Below are positions 50,868-61,267 of a DNA stretch of 64,000 nt, in pieces (positions within the stretch are counted from its first letter, which is position 1; each line of letters begins with the position of its first letter). This DNA is from Xiphophorus maculatus. Lineage: Eukaryota; Chordata; Actinopteri; Cyprinodontiformes; Poeciliidae. The stretch covers positions 925,001 through 989,000 of the forward strand of contig NC_036457.1 of assembly GCF_002775205.1 (NCBI RefSeq). Direction: 5' to 3'. The notes beneath the pieces are model-generated. The model worked only from the letters and a program-made list of their open reading frames with translations. It was not told the origin of the DNA and did no database searches. A program made the translations under genes and the position numbers.

Positions 50868-51024
50868 TAGGGGTTGAACGACTACATATTTTTTAAGGTC
50901 GACTACATCATGATAATAGTCGAGTCGATGTCGACTAGTCGCGGTGACGTCATAGTGACGTAAGCGCAAAAACCCTTCACAACTACTTGGAGGCTTTATT
51001 AGCTACTTTCACGGCAAATATTGA

Positions 51025-51055
<31 letters not shown>

Positions 51056-52330
51056 ACACTCTCCCCTTATCCTGCTTTTACTAAGTCTATTATGGAGATT
51101 CTTCTCGTGAGCAGCGGGGAAAAGTTTGTTGCACAAAGTCGGGTCTGACTTTTTTTTTCTAAACACCGGCTGCTGCTGATGATCTCTGGATAGTTACTAT
51201 AGGAGTTAAATGATCACACTGACTACATGGAGCTTTTGGAACATCACAAGCCAAACTTGTTATGAACGGATCCCGTTTGGTTACAGCTGAATTCAACGAA
51301 ACCACCTGCTTCTCCTCCGCCCGATGCGCGGCAGGAAGCTCTGCTGACTCAGCAGATTGAACGATTTAAGATATTTTCTAGTCAACGTCAACATGATAAA
51401 AGTCGAGTCGATGTCGAGTTGACTAGTCGTTGTGACGTCATAGCAACGCAAGACGCAAAGCTTTGGAGTAACGTACAGGCTTTATTACCCGTTTTCACGG
51501 AAAAATACGGCATTTACACAGAACAGCAACAAGTGAAACAACAAAACATCGGGATAGTTTATGATAAATAATAAGTTGCTGGGAAACCAACATTCAAAAG
51601 GAAACGCACATCTTTTAGATGGCATGTAAAAACAATAAAAAGAGGTGGCACGGGGGCGAGGGGGGTAAATAAAGTTCACTCGCTGTCAGTATTCTCTTCG
51701 CTAAGAGTTCGCTAAGAGCACATTGTCATACAAGGACCCAGTAATTTCTACCTGTTTGACAAGATGCGGGTTTTGTCCTCGATCTGTTTTGAAGACGCCA
51801 TTTTGTAGCCAGTGTTCTGTCAGATCTGCTGTCAGAGTGTCATACACTCTGACAGCTGATCCGATGACACTTCTAAGCACGAAGTGTCATTCTTAGCACG
51901 AACTCACGGCTATATATATGTCAGACAAGTATACACTGTCATTACCAACTACAGGCTTTTATTTAATCAGCAACATAACATCATAATGTATTAGTTAGAT
52001 CGTCGTGACAAAGACACTCGCGAGCCGGCTAAGTGACATCCTTAGCGGGAAGGGGGCGAGTTTTAGACGGCTTGTGTTTTGTAGTGGACTGCAGCTGCAA
52101 CTCCATCTCCTTTTAAAAACACTGTAAAACCACAAATATGCATCCATCTACATATCATTTAAACTAATGTATTAACTTATTTTTCTTGTGTCTTGTGACG
52201 TATACTGTGCTGTCAGATCAGCACAGGCTGTCACCACCGGGAATCACATGACTGCGACTAGTCGACATGAAATGTAAAAACTCGCGAGACGTCCTTGAGT
52301 CGACTAGTCGACTAATTGGTTCAACCCCTA
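50868..52330. mobile_element. Non-autonomous hAT element inside the tRNA array
   Basis: The ends are inverted repeats: TAGGGGTTGAACGACTAC on the left, and the right end read from the other strand is TAGGGGTTGAACCAATTAG. It is bounded by a perfect 8-bp target duplication CTCTACAC (50860-50867 and 52331-52338), diagnostic of hAT. The neighbouring spacer unit at about 52790 has the same sequence uninterrupted, i.e. the empty site. There is no transposase frame. Inside, the left subterminal block (about 50883-51020) recurs at about 51370-51510, and two perfect hairpins lie at 51828-51856 and 51864-51890. Confidence 0.92.
51021..51060. repeat. Poly-C plus (CA)n tract
   Basis: A run of about 16 C followed by about nine CA units, inside the hAT element. 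Confidence 0.9.
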
Positions 52331-52425
52331 CTCTACACTCACACTATTCCCTACAACATGAAATCAATAAACGCGTCATGGTACGACGGAAAAAAACTGA
52401 CATCAGTGATCTCGTTGAGTATCAT

Positions 52426-52498
52426 GGGGGATTAGCTCAAATGGTAGAGCGCTCGCTTAGCATGCGAGAGGTAGCGGGATCGATGCCCGCATCCTCCA
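52426..52498 (+). tRNA. tRNA-Ala (AGC), copy 2
   Basis: Identical by eye to copy 1, with the same ACTTTTTAACT-type downstream context (CTTTTTAACTTATGATAGG). Confidence 0.95.
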
Positions 52499-52893
52499 AG
52501 CTTTTTAACTTATGATAGGTTTTTTGCTTGTCTAGGTTCAACTGAAGTTATGGGCTTTTTGTTTTTAACTTCCCATTCAACTGTATTTAGATTGTTATTC
52601 GTTGTTTTGTTAAATTCGGACCTGTTAAAAATCACTTAACAGCTGGCTTTCCTGTGGAACCTAACGTCAATCACATTCCTACATTGGTAGGGAGAATACG
52701 AAGCTTCCAGAGAACAACATAGGTTGGTCATAAATACTCAGTGACTAATTTCTCTGACTTCTTATCATTGAAAATGTATCAAAGTAGCACTCTACACTCG
52801 ACACTATTCCCTACAAAACAACATGAAATCATCAATAAACGCGTCATGGTACGACGGAAAAAAACTCACATCAGTGATCTCGTCGGGCATCAC

Positions 52894-52966
52894 GGGGGAT
52901 TAGCTCAAATGGTAGAGCGCTCGCTTAGCATGCGAGAGGTAGCGGGATCGATGCCCGCATCCTCCA
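52894..52966 (+). tRNA. tRNA-Ala (AGC), copy 3
   Basis: Identical 73-nt gene 468 bp after copy 2, followed by CTTTTTAATTTATTATGGGG, which runs directly into a truncated copy. Confidence 0.95.
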
Positions 52967-52984
52967 AACTTTTTAATTTATTAT

Positions 52985-53017
52985 GGGGGATTAGCTGAAA
53001 TGGTAGATCGCTCGCTG
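52985..53017 (+). pseudogene. Truncated tRNA-Ala 5' half
   Basis: GGGGGATTAGCTGAAATGGT followed by AGATCGCTCGCT keeps the D arm with changes, then homology stops. No anticodon. Confidence 0.85.
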
Positions 53018-53217
53018 GGAGAAGAACATTGAGAACATTTGTCTGTGCTAAATACTCAGTGACTAATTTTTTGGACTTTTCAGTAATTAAAATTAGTCAA
53101 AGTAGTGGCACTACTCCACACTCGTCAGTAATTCCTTCAAATCAACATAAACTCGTCGATACGCGCGTCATGAGTCTGACGGAAACAACTAACGTCAGTG
53201 TTTCCGCAGAGCATTAT

Positions 53218-53269
53218 GGGGGATTAGCTCAAACAGTAGAGCGCTCGCTTAGCATGCCCGCATCGTCTA
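53218..53269 (+). pseudogene. tRNA-Ala with internal 21-nt deletion
   Basis: The 5' half through the anticodon loop (TTAGCAT) is present, then the sequence jumps to GCCCGCATCGTCTA. The 3' side of the anticodon stem, the variable loop and half of the T arm are lost. The deletion ends in short GC direct repeats, suggesting slippage. Confidence 0.85.
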
Positions 53270-53390
53270 ATCTTATGCTTTTCAGTCGTATTACCTATAA
53301 TATTCTGTTGTGCATTGTTTGATTACAGGTAAAGCGCATAACTTAAGTTGAGCCTAGGCATGCAAATAACACATCATAAGTTAAAAAGTT

Positions 53391-53463
53391 TGGAGGATGC
53401 GGGCATCGATCCCGCTACCTCTCGCATGCTAAGCGAGCGCTCTACCATTTGAGCTAATCCCCC
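53391..53463 (-). tRNA. tRNA-Ala (AGC), copy 4
   Basis: Full-length, identical in reverse to copy 1. First gene of the 759-bp repeat array; its downstream flank (AACTTTTTAACTTATGATG on the - strand) differs from later units. Confidence 0.95.
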
Positions 53464-53857
53464 GTGATGCCCGACGAGATCACTGATGTGAGTTTTTTTC
53501 CGTCGTACCATGACGCGTTTATTGATGATTTCATGTTGTTTTGTAGGGAATAGTGTCGAGTGTAGAGTGCTACTTTGATACATTTTCAATGATAAGAAGT
53601 CAGAGAAATTAGTCACTGAGTATTTATGACCAACCTATGTTGTTCTCTGGAAGCTTCGTGTTCTCCCTGCCAATGTAGGAATGTGATTGACGTTAGGTTC
53701 CACAGCAAAACTAGCTGTTAAGTGATTTTTAACAGGTCCGAATTTAACAAAACAACGAATAACAATCTAAATGCAGTTGAATGGGAAATTAAAAACAAAA
53801 AGCCCATAACTCCAGTTGAACCTCGACAAGCAAACACCTATCATAAGTTAAAAAGCT

Positions 53858-53930
53858 TGGAGGATGCGGGCATCGATCCCGCTACCTCTCGCATGCTAAG
53901 CGAGCGCTCTACCATTTGAGCTAATCCCCC
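53858..53930 (-). tRNA. tRNA-Ala (AGC), copy 5
   Basis: Full-length and intact; on the - strand followed by CTTTTTAACTTATGATAGG, including the Pol III stop. Confidence 0.95.
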
Positions 53931-54149
53931 ATGATGCACTGCGGATACACTGATCTGCCTTTTTTCTGTTATAACCATTTTGTAGGGCTTACTGTCCAGT
54001 GTAGAGTACTACTTTGATACATTTTCAGTCATAAAAGGTCAAAGAAATTAGTTAGCTGTTAAGTTTTAACAAAATTTAATTTGACAAAACAATGAATAAA
54101 AATCTAAATGCAGTTGAATGGAATTTTAAAAAACAAAAACCCGAAAAGC

Positions 54150-54222
54150 TGGAGGATGCGGGCATCGATCCCGCTACCTCTCGCATGCTAAGCGAGCGCT
54201 CTACCATTTGAGCTAATCCCCC
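54150..54222 (-). tRNA. tRNA-Ala (AGC), copy 6
   Basis: Full-length. On the - strand it is followed by CTTTTCGGGTTTTTGTTTT, so it has a TTTT stop. Confidence 0.95.
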
Positions 54223-54616
54223 GTGATGCCCGACGAGATCACTGATGTGAGTTTTTTTCCGTCGTACCATGACGCGTTTATTGATGATTTCATGTTGTTT
54301 TGTAGGGAATAGTGTCGAGTGTAGAGTGCTACTTTGATACATTTTCAATGATAAGAAGTCAGAGAAATTAGTCACTGAGTATTTATGACCAACCTATGTT
54401 GTTCTCTGGAAGCTTCGTGTTCTCCCTGCCAATGTAGGAATGTGATTGACGTTAGGTTCCACAGCAAAACTAGCTGTTAAGTGATTTTTAACAGGTCCGA
54501 ATTTAACAAAACAACGAATAACAATCTAAATGCAGTTGAATGGGAAATTAAAAACAAAAAGCCCATAACTCCAGTTGAACCTCGACAAGCAAACACCTAT
54601 CATAAGTTAAAAAGCT

Positions 54617-54689
54617 TGGAGGATGCGGGCATCGATCCCGCTACCTCTCGCATGCTAAGCGAGCGCTCTACCATTTGAGCTAATCCCCC
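54617..54689 (-). tRNA. tRNA-Ala (AGC), copy 7
   Basis: Same as copy 5, exactly 759 bp further on. Confidence 0.95.
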
Positions 54690-54908
54690 ATGATGCACTG
54701 CGGATACACTGATCTGCCTTTTTTCTGTTATAACCATTTTGTAGGGCTTACTGTCCAGTGTAGAGTACTACTTTGATACATTTTCAGTCATAAAAGGTCA
54801 AAGAAATTAGTTAGCTGTTAAGTTTTAACAAAATTTAATTTGACAAAACAATGAATAAAAATCTAAATGCAGTTGAATGGAATTTTAAAAAACAAAAACC
54901 CGAAAAGC

Positions 54909-54981
54909 TGGAGGATGCGGGCATCGATCCCGCTACCTCTCGCATGCTAAGCGAGCGCTCTACCATTTGAGCTAATCCCCC
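54909..54981 (-). tRNA. tRNA-Ala (AGC), copy 8
   Basis: Same as copy 6, exactly 759 bp further on. Confidence 0.95.
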
Positions 54982-55375
54982 GTGATGCCCGACGAGATCA
55001 CTGATGTGAGTTTTTTTCCGTCGTACCATGACGCGTTTATTGATGATTTCATGTTGTTTTGTAGGGAATAGTGTCGAGTGTAGAGTGCTACTTTGATACA
55101 TTTTCAATGATAAGAAGTCAGAGAAATTAGTCACTGAGTATTTATGACCAACCTATGTTGTTCTCTGGAAGCTTCGTGTTCTCCCTGCCAATGTAGGAAT
55201 GTGATTGACGTTAGGTTCCACAGCAAAACTAGCTGTTAAGTGATTTTTAACAGGTCCGAATTTAACAAAACAACGAATAACAATCTAAATGCAGTTGAAT
55301 GGGAAATTAAAAACAAAAAGCCCATAACTCCAGTTGAACCTCGACAAGCAAACACCTATCATAAGTTAAAAAGCT

Positions 55376-55448
55376 TGGAGGATGCGGGCATCGATCCCGC
55401 TACCTCTCGCATGCTAAGCGAGCGCTCTACCATTTGAGCTAATCCCCC
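55376..55448 (-). tRNA. tRNA-Ala (AGC), copy 9
   Basis: Same as copies 5 and 7, third unit. Confidence 0.95.
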
Positions 55449-55667
55449 ATGATGCACTGCGGATACACTGATCTGCCTTTTTTCTGTTATAACCATTTTG
55501 TAGGGCTTACTGTCCAGTGTAGAGTACTACTTTGATACATTTTCAGTCATAAAAGGTCAAAGAAATTAGTTAGCTGTTAAGTTTTAACAAAATTTAATTT
55601 GACAAAACAATGAATAAAAATCTAAATGCAGTTGAATGGAATTTTAAAAAACAAAAACCCGAAAAGC

Positions 55668-55740
55668 TGGAGGATGCGGGCATCGATCCCGCTACCTCTC
55701 GCATGCTAAGCGAGCGCTCTACCATTTGAGCTAATCCCCC
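55668..55740 (-). tRNA. tRNA-Ala (AGC), copy 10
   Basis: Last full-length gene of the array. Its upstream flank (above 55740) is not the array spacer but matches, inverted, the spacer near 53030-53217. Confidence 0.95.
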
Positions 55741-56083
55741 ACAGCGGAACTGTGGAAACACTGATATTAGATGTTTCCGTCAGACTCATGACGTCTGTCT
55801 TGACGAGTTTATGTTGATTTGAAGGAATTACTGACGGGTGTACTACTTTGACTAATTTTAATTAATGAAAAGCGCAAGAAATTAGTCACTGAGTATTTAG
55901 CACTGACAAATGTTCTCTATGTTATTCTCCCTACCAACGTGGGAATGTGATTGACGTTATGTTCCACAGCAAAACTACACAACTAGCTGTAAAGTATTTT
56001 TTAACAGTTACGGATAAAAAAACAACGAATACCAATCTAAATTCAGTTAAACGGAAACATAAAGACAAAAAACCCCGAAAAGC

Positions 56084-56125
56084 TGGACGATGCGGCCATC
56101 GATCCCGCTACCTCTCGCATGTTAA
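56084..56125 (-). pseudogene. tRNA-Ala 3'-half relic
   Basis: TGGACGATGCGGCCATCGAT followed by CCCGCTACCTCTCGCATGTTAA matches the gene with two changes, then homology ends. A further scrap resembling AGCGATCTACCATATGAGCT lies at about 56511-56530. Confidence 0.8.
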
Positions 56126-56130
56126 TGCTA

Positions 56131-57004
56131 CAGCATTCCAATGTTAGAGCAAAGTAAGTAAAAATTATAATATCCTACATTATTTCATAATGAATACTAC
56201 TGCTATGTGGTATTGCTTCAGAGCAGCAGTGAATAGTTTATGTTGCTTATGCTCACCTGTGAATCCTTTGATTGCTGGGTGAAAAAAGTGACATAAATCC
56301 AGTGTAACGATTCTGTTATTAATTAAAACAATATACATACTTAATTTTTAATACCTATTTATGCTTTTTTCCTGTCAGATAATGCATGCACATCCAGCTC
56401 TCTGTAAAACCCCCAGGGTCGACTCCTGATGGGGCCCAACTGAGGAGGCAAACAGGAGTGAAGGTGCTGTGCAGGGAGGGCCTGGCGTAAGGAGGAGGTT
56501 CTGGCTAAGCCAGCGATCTACCATATGAGCTGATGGACAGATGTTTTTCATTTGGAGAGATAAATTAGTCCATCAGTAAATCTTTTACTTCAGAATAAAT
56601 TTTCTTTTGACTAACAGAATACTCTACAATGAAATGACCAAGAAATAGCTTTTCAATTTATACAACGAATTCTGTTTATTAAAATCTGACATGCAGACAA
56701 AATTGGCATATTGAGAAAGGAAGCAAGAGCAGCTCCAACAAAATGTTGTAGGAGTGAGTGACTGAAAGCAAAGACGCCATCATTAGTATAGCTGTAAAAA
56801 CTGAATCTGCTGTCTGGGTTTTCTCCACCCCAGATGACTCCCGTTGTCCCTTAAGTCTGAAAACGGCTCCTGAGTCGTGAGAACTGAGTCATTTCTGCTC
56901 CGAGTGTTCTAACGCAGAATGAACTTGTTTATTTTTTTATTTTCGTTCATTCAAAGTCTGTAAAGCGAAGGCAGCAGGGGAGCTTCCCGTCATATTTTCA
57001 GGCG
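56131..57004. other. Spacer between tRNA array and ccdc25, includes ccdc25 3' UTR
   Basis: Apart from a tRNA-like scrap near 56511 no gene is seen. On the - strand an AATAAA at 56676-56681 could end ccdc25 transcripts, giving a 3' UTR of about 320 bp. Confidence 0.5.
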
Positions 57005-59829
57005 TCACATGAAGTCGTCCGAGTCATAGCCATCCTGCAGAGAAGTAAAAAATACATATTCTGTAGGCATAAAATAGTTTTCTAACTGAAATATCTTCTG
57101 CTTTACAGCAAAAGTTTATTATTGGGAAAAATTTGAGTCATTTTCAATTCTTACCTCGTTAGTTTTCATGTTTTCACTCTTCATCAGTGATGTGTAATTC
57201 CTGGAAAATAAAAAGCAAAGTTTAATTTATAATGATTAATCGGATTAATCAATTATTGAAAAAATCGTCAACCAATTTAGTAATTGATTAATTACTAACT
57301 GGATTATACAGACTCAGAAAAGGTGAATTACTGAAAGAATAACATACTCAGAGCAGTAAAACTTTAAAAACTGTACAGAAAATATATACATTTTGCATAA
57401 TCAAATGTACACAAACGTAATCCTATATAATAGCGTTTTAGGAAATAAATGTTCATTCTCTTATTTAAAAAAGATTTGTATAATTTGTTTATTTGCATCT
57501 TTTGATGTATTTCTAATACGGTATGAAAAAAGCCATGAATAAAAAAAAACATGTTTTTTTTACCAGATCAATTGACAGAATAATTGATTGACTAATCAAT
57601 TACTAAAATAATCATTAGCTGCAAGTTTAGATTGAACAGTGGATTTTATTTGGAGTGGAATGGAAATGCACAGCAAACTTCAGATATTTGTCTGTAAAAA
57701 AAAAAATTAAAACCATTATTTCACTGTTAAAACACAAAATCTTACAAAGTGATTTTGGTCTAGTTTCTACTGCAAATATCTTAGTAAACCTGAAATAAAA
57801 CCAAACTAGCTTACAAGTAACTTTTCAGAAAGAAATAGGAGCTTGTTTTAGGTAAATGATTCCTTAATAGAGATGAAAAAGCTCTAGTTTCATTCACCGA
57901 TTATTTCACTTATAACACAATATTTTTCCATGTTATAAGTGAAAAAAATCTGCTAGTTCTTCTTCATCTGAATTAAGGAATTACTGACTTAAAACAAGTT
58001 TCTATATCTTGCTGAGAAGTTACTTATGAGTTAGTTTCGTCTTATTTTAACTGTATTAGCATTAGAAACTACGTTAAAAATACTTGCAATTTTTTTTTTG
58101 TGTTCCTTCAAAGTCACATTTATGCACCACTCTATATATAGGTTACAACAACAAAAGAAATACTTTGGCCCACCTGAGCTCTTCCATTTCTTTTTTCTTC
58201 TTCTGCTCTTCTTTCTCCCTCCTTTTCTGCTCCTGGAGTTGAGCTTTCTTCTCATTTCTCTCCTCCTGATCCCTCGCTTCCTTCTCTGCTGCCAGATCCG
58301 GAAAGCGCTCTTCTTTTGTCTTCTCCAGACGATTTACGATTTCATTGATCTTCTTCTCCACACCAACAATCTTCACCTGCGAGAAACATCAAGCTGTTGG
58401 TAACAGGAAGTACAGACAGACTTTAACTTCAACTTTCAAGGAAATATTTAGACAACTGACCTCTTTCTGTTTGTGAAAGCCGATTTGTCCAACATCCATG
58501 TCTCCTGTTTTCTTCAGGTTGGCCCACGCCGTGTAAACCACGTTGATGTTGTTCATCTTACAGCCTGAAGGTGATAAACACAATCATCCTTCATATGTCA
58601 GACACAGACAATGCATTTACTGTAAAACTGCAGGATTACCCTGGATGCTGTTGTTCTTCACCAGCTGTGCGCAGTCTACCAGCACCTCTGGAGGAATATC
58701 ATGTATGGTTTTACCCTACAAATGAGACAAAACACATCAACCAACCCAAAGCAAATAACTAATCCCAGTTTCAAACTGAAAATACAAGCAAAAGCAACAT
58801 TTTAATGAGGAAAATGAGGTTAAATCGGTTGCAGGTTTCCTCAGGTGACTCTTTACCTTCGGCATTCTTAGATAAACATGAGCTGAAGAGAGTTTGTCAA
58901 CATGAAACCTGCATTTGGGGGGGAAAAAGAAAAGTCATTGTGAAATGTTTTTACAGATTAAAGCATAAAAGATAATGGATAACATACTGCACCTAAAGTG
59001 TTGAAACTAAATATAAATCATTTAATAAAAATTTAATCAGTGATTTGACTTTTTCATTCCATTTACTTTACATAAAGCTCAAAAACCATATAATTTTATT
59101 TCTTGCTTTCTGTTCAAAGATGGATTGAGGCAACATTATTTAAATCCCTCATTTCCTTTTTTATTACCATAAAAAGAAGATTTTGTAGAATTTTCCTGAA
59201 AAAAGTCAAATTTAAGTTTTCTTTATTTACATTTGTTTTTCACTTTCAGTGACTTTGAAAAATGTAAAAAAAATTTTTTTAAAGTGTTTTATCACATGTA
59301 TTTTCTTTAACAATTTTGCAGAAGACCATCTGTCAACATAAATTTTAAAGTAGTGCTTCAGATTCTTAATTGTATTTTACTAGGATGATATGAGTTACGA
59401 AAAAAGTAATAATTTCTCTTTGGGATAAAACTGATTTTAAGAGACTAAACTCAATAGGAAACAAATATTAAAGACTTACCAGATGTCTTCGGGCCAACCA
59501 TATTTAATGAGATCCTCATCTGCGGAAAGGAACGGCTCAAGTTAAAGATAAAAAGAAGCAATTTAAGCATAAAGTTGTGAGAATTCAAGCTTACTTTCAT
59601 ATTTATCTTTTCCCATGTAGATCGTGAATGGAGGGTCCACCACTATATGAAAAAAACAACAACAAAAAATATGACAGCTGATTGAGTGAAACAGAAATAA
59701 CCGAACAAATGCATAAAGAACAAAAAACAATTGATAAATTACTAATGTATGAAGCTAATCAGGATACAAACTAACAGCGCTGATGATGATGAAGCTGCAC
59801 TCACCGGCACTTGTGAAGTAAAGCACCAT
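57005..59829 (-). CDS. ccdc25: Coiled-coil domain-containing protein 25
   Basis: Coding exons from 5' to 3' on the - strand: 59829-59805, 59642-59595, 59519-59480, 58908-58857, 58715-58640, 58564-58461, 58376-58174, 57200-57155, 57034-57005. All use GT-AG and stay in phase, giving 207 residues (human 208). The N-terminal part, from MVLYFTSA through [13 protein letters not shown], is the NFACT-R (DUF814) fold; the C-terminal part, about residues 116-183, is a charged coiled coil ([19 protein letters not shown]). The protein ends DGYDSDDFM. The motif GKDKYE at about residues 19-24 matches the human region 20-25 reported to bind extracellular-trap DNA when the protein is at the cell surface. It lies head to head with esco2. 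The N-terminus around VVDPP differs from human; the rest is highly conserved. Confidence 0.95.
57225..57627 (-). mobile_element. hAT-like miniature element
   Basis: Reverse copy from AATGATTAATCGGATTAATC to AATAATCATTAGCTGCAAG, between ccdc25 exons 57200-57155 and 58376-58174. Confidence 0.6.
57722..58100. mobile_element. Near-palindromic element, CACTGTTAAAACAC family
   Basis: Begins CACTGTTAAAACACAAAATC; the right half is an approximate reverse complement. Same intron of ccdc25 as the element at 57225. Confidence 0.6.
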
Positions 59830-60744
59830 TTTAAAACATACGGATAATATATTAATATGACAAACTTAGTTGGTGAATTAACTACAAATAAAGGGGAAAA
59901 CTTGTGAGTTCACTGTTCGTTGCTAGTGTCACTTTACTCATGTACGGACTGACCCGGAAGTTGTTAGTGGTTGGCTTAAAGTTGCAATGCAAAGGCAGGA
60001 AGCAAGCACGGTTTACTCTTTCAAAATAAAGTTTTTTCCAATAAAAACTGAAATCTTGAAATAGCCCGGATTTCTCTTTGTGTTTAGAAAGCTCGAGAGC
60101 AAAAGTTCAGGACGTTTCATCGTGATCTTAGGTAAGTTTTTCCTATTAATTTGACAGCCAACAATATAAAAAAACTCTTTAATCGACTCAAAATGAGAGG
60201 AATATTTGTAGAAACAGCTATCAGCGACAAGCTAGTAGCTTATATTTATGTAAAAAGCTTGTAGCATGGTCTAACATTATATATCCTAATAAGTGCTTTT
60301 ACTTTTTCGCTTAATGTACTTTATACAACCATTTGCTTCTTTGTGTGCTTTATAAATAAATTAGGTTCAATATTTTTAGCTTTGCTAGCCTATTCAATCC
60401 GTTGATTTAAATACCTTTTGTCAGCCCGGATTGCTATTTATTAATTTAATCTGACCAGAATCCTAGAAAAAAATATTGATGCTGCTCAGTATTTGGGTTT
60501 ATATTCAGATTTTAGCTGAAAAATCTTTATTTTGAAGGGCATTCTCCAAGTTTTTCACTGACGTAGTGTTTCCGGTTCCGTTGTTGCGCCACTATTTTTA
60601 GGCTGGCGCGCGCTCTTCAAAAACACATAGGAGAAGCGCGCGAGGACTGAGCAGCTGAAGCGCCAGTTTCGTAGATTTTCTTATTTTTTCGCTGCCTTAA
60701 TTTCGACATTTATCATTTTATGTAGGCTAGAAGAAGCTTGTTCG
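59830..60744. promoter_or_regulatory. Shared ccdc25-esco2 promoter region
   Basis: The two genes start in opposite directions within 1.4 kb. CCGGAAG at 59954-59960 and TTTCCGGTT near 60570 are ETS-type sites. GGCGCGCGC followed by TTCAAA (reverse of TTTGAA) lies at about 60605-60622, resembling a cell-cycle element pair. Consensus donors follow 60131 (GTAAGT) and 60744 (GTAAGA), so two candidate non-coding first exons exist. The second is the likelier esco2 exon 1. Confidence 0.5.
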
Positions 60745-61267
60745 GTAAGACGAATTAAGCGTTTTATCTTGTGTGAACTGTAATTGTTTGTAGATTTGAT
60801 TCTGTCTTTAAAATCGCATGTTTAATGATCAAAGTCAATAACAGTCGGGGCTAGTATGCTTTTAATGCTAAAATATGGTTTATGTTCCTGAAAATACGAG
60901 AACAGACGGTTACATTTGGCTGTAAAAGAATGACGAAGGCAGTAGACTGATTTATTGTTTCATACGCTAATCATCCCGCCAAACGCGCGTTTACGTCCGT
61001 CGTCTGCTGCTAAATCAGCCTCAAGCTAATAATAAGCTATTTTAGCCTAATATACAGGAAGAGGAATATAAAGCTGCTTTTCTTTATTCGATCCTAGTTA
61101 TAATTCATAAGGGGATGGTTGTTCAACCTGTCTCTGACACTAATATTCCTGTTTGTTATTTTGTAAAACAAACTATGACTGAAGTTTAGCAGATTTTTGT
61201 TTTTCGGAGAGGATTATTCTTGTAAAAACCTCAATCTCCTGTCGTTATGTGCAGGTAAACTTTGAAC

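Larger units (their letters stand above)
53391..55667. repeat. Tandem array: three 759-bp units, two tRNA-Ala genes each
   Basis: The units are 53391-54149, 54150-54908 and 54909-55667, with a final tRNA at 55668-55740. Each has two - strand tRNA-Ala genes 467 bp apart, followed by a 292-bp step to the next unit. Checked stretches are identical in all three units, so the amplification is recent or maintained by gene conversion. Translations of the units produce identical spurious peptides. Confidence 0.93.

Noticed and set aside
50868-52330. Possible novel gene in the 1.5-kb interruption of the tRNA array
   Set aside because: Terminal inverted repeats, an 8-bp target duplication and the neighbouring empty site show a non-autonomous hAT element; no long frame.
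52267-55437. Repeated small proteins with VRRKKTHISDLVGHHGGLAQ or NRSEFNKTTNNNLN
   Set aside because: They are translations of tRNA-Ala genes and their spacers, identical only because the DNA is tandemly repeated.
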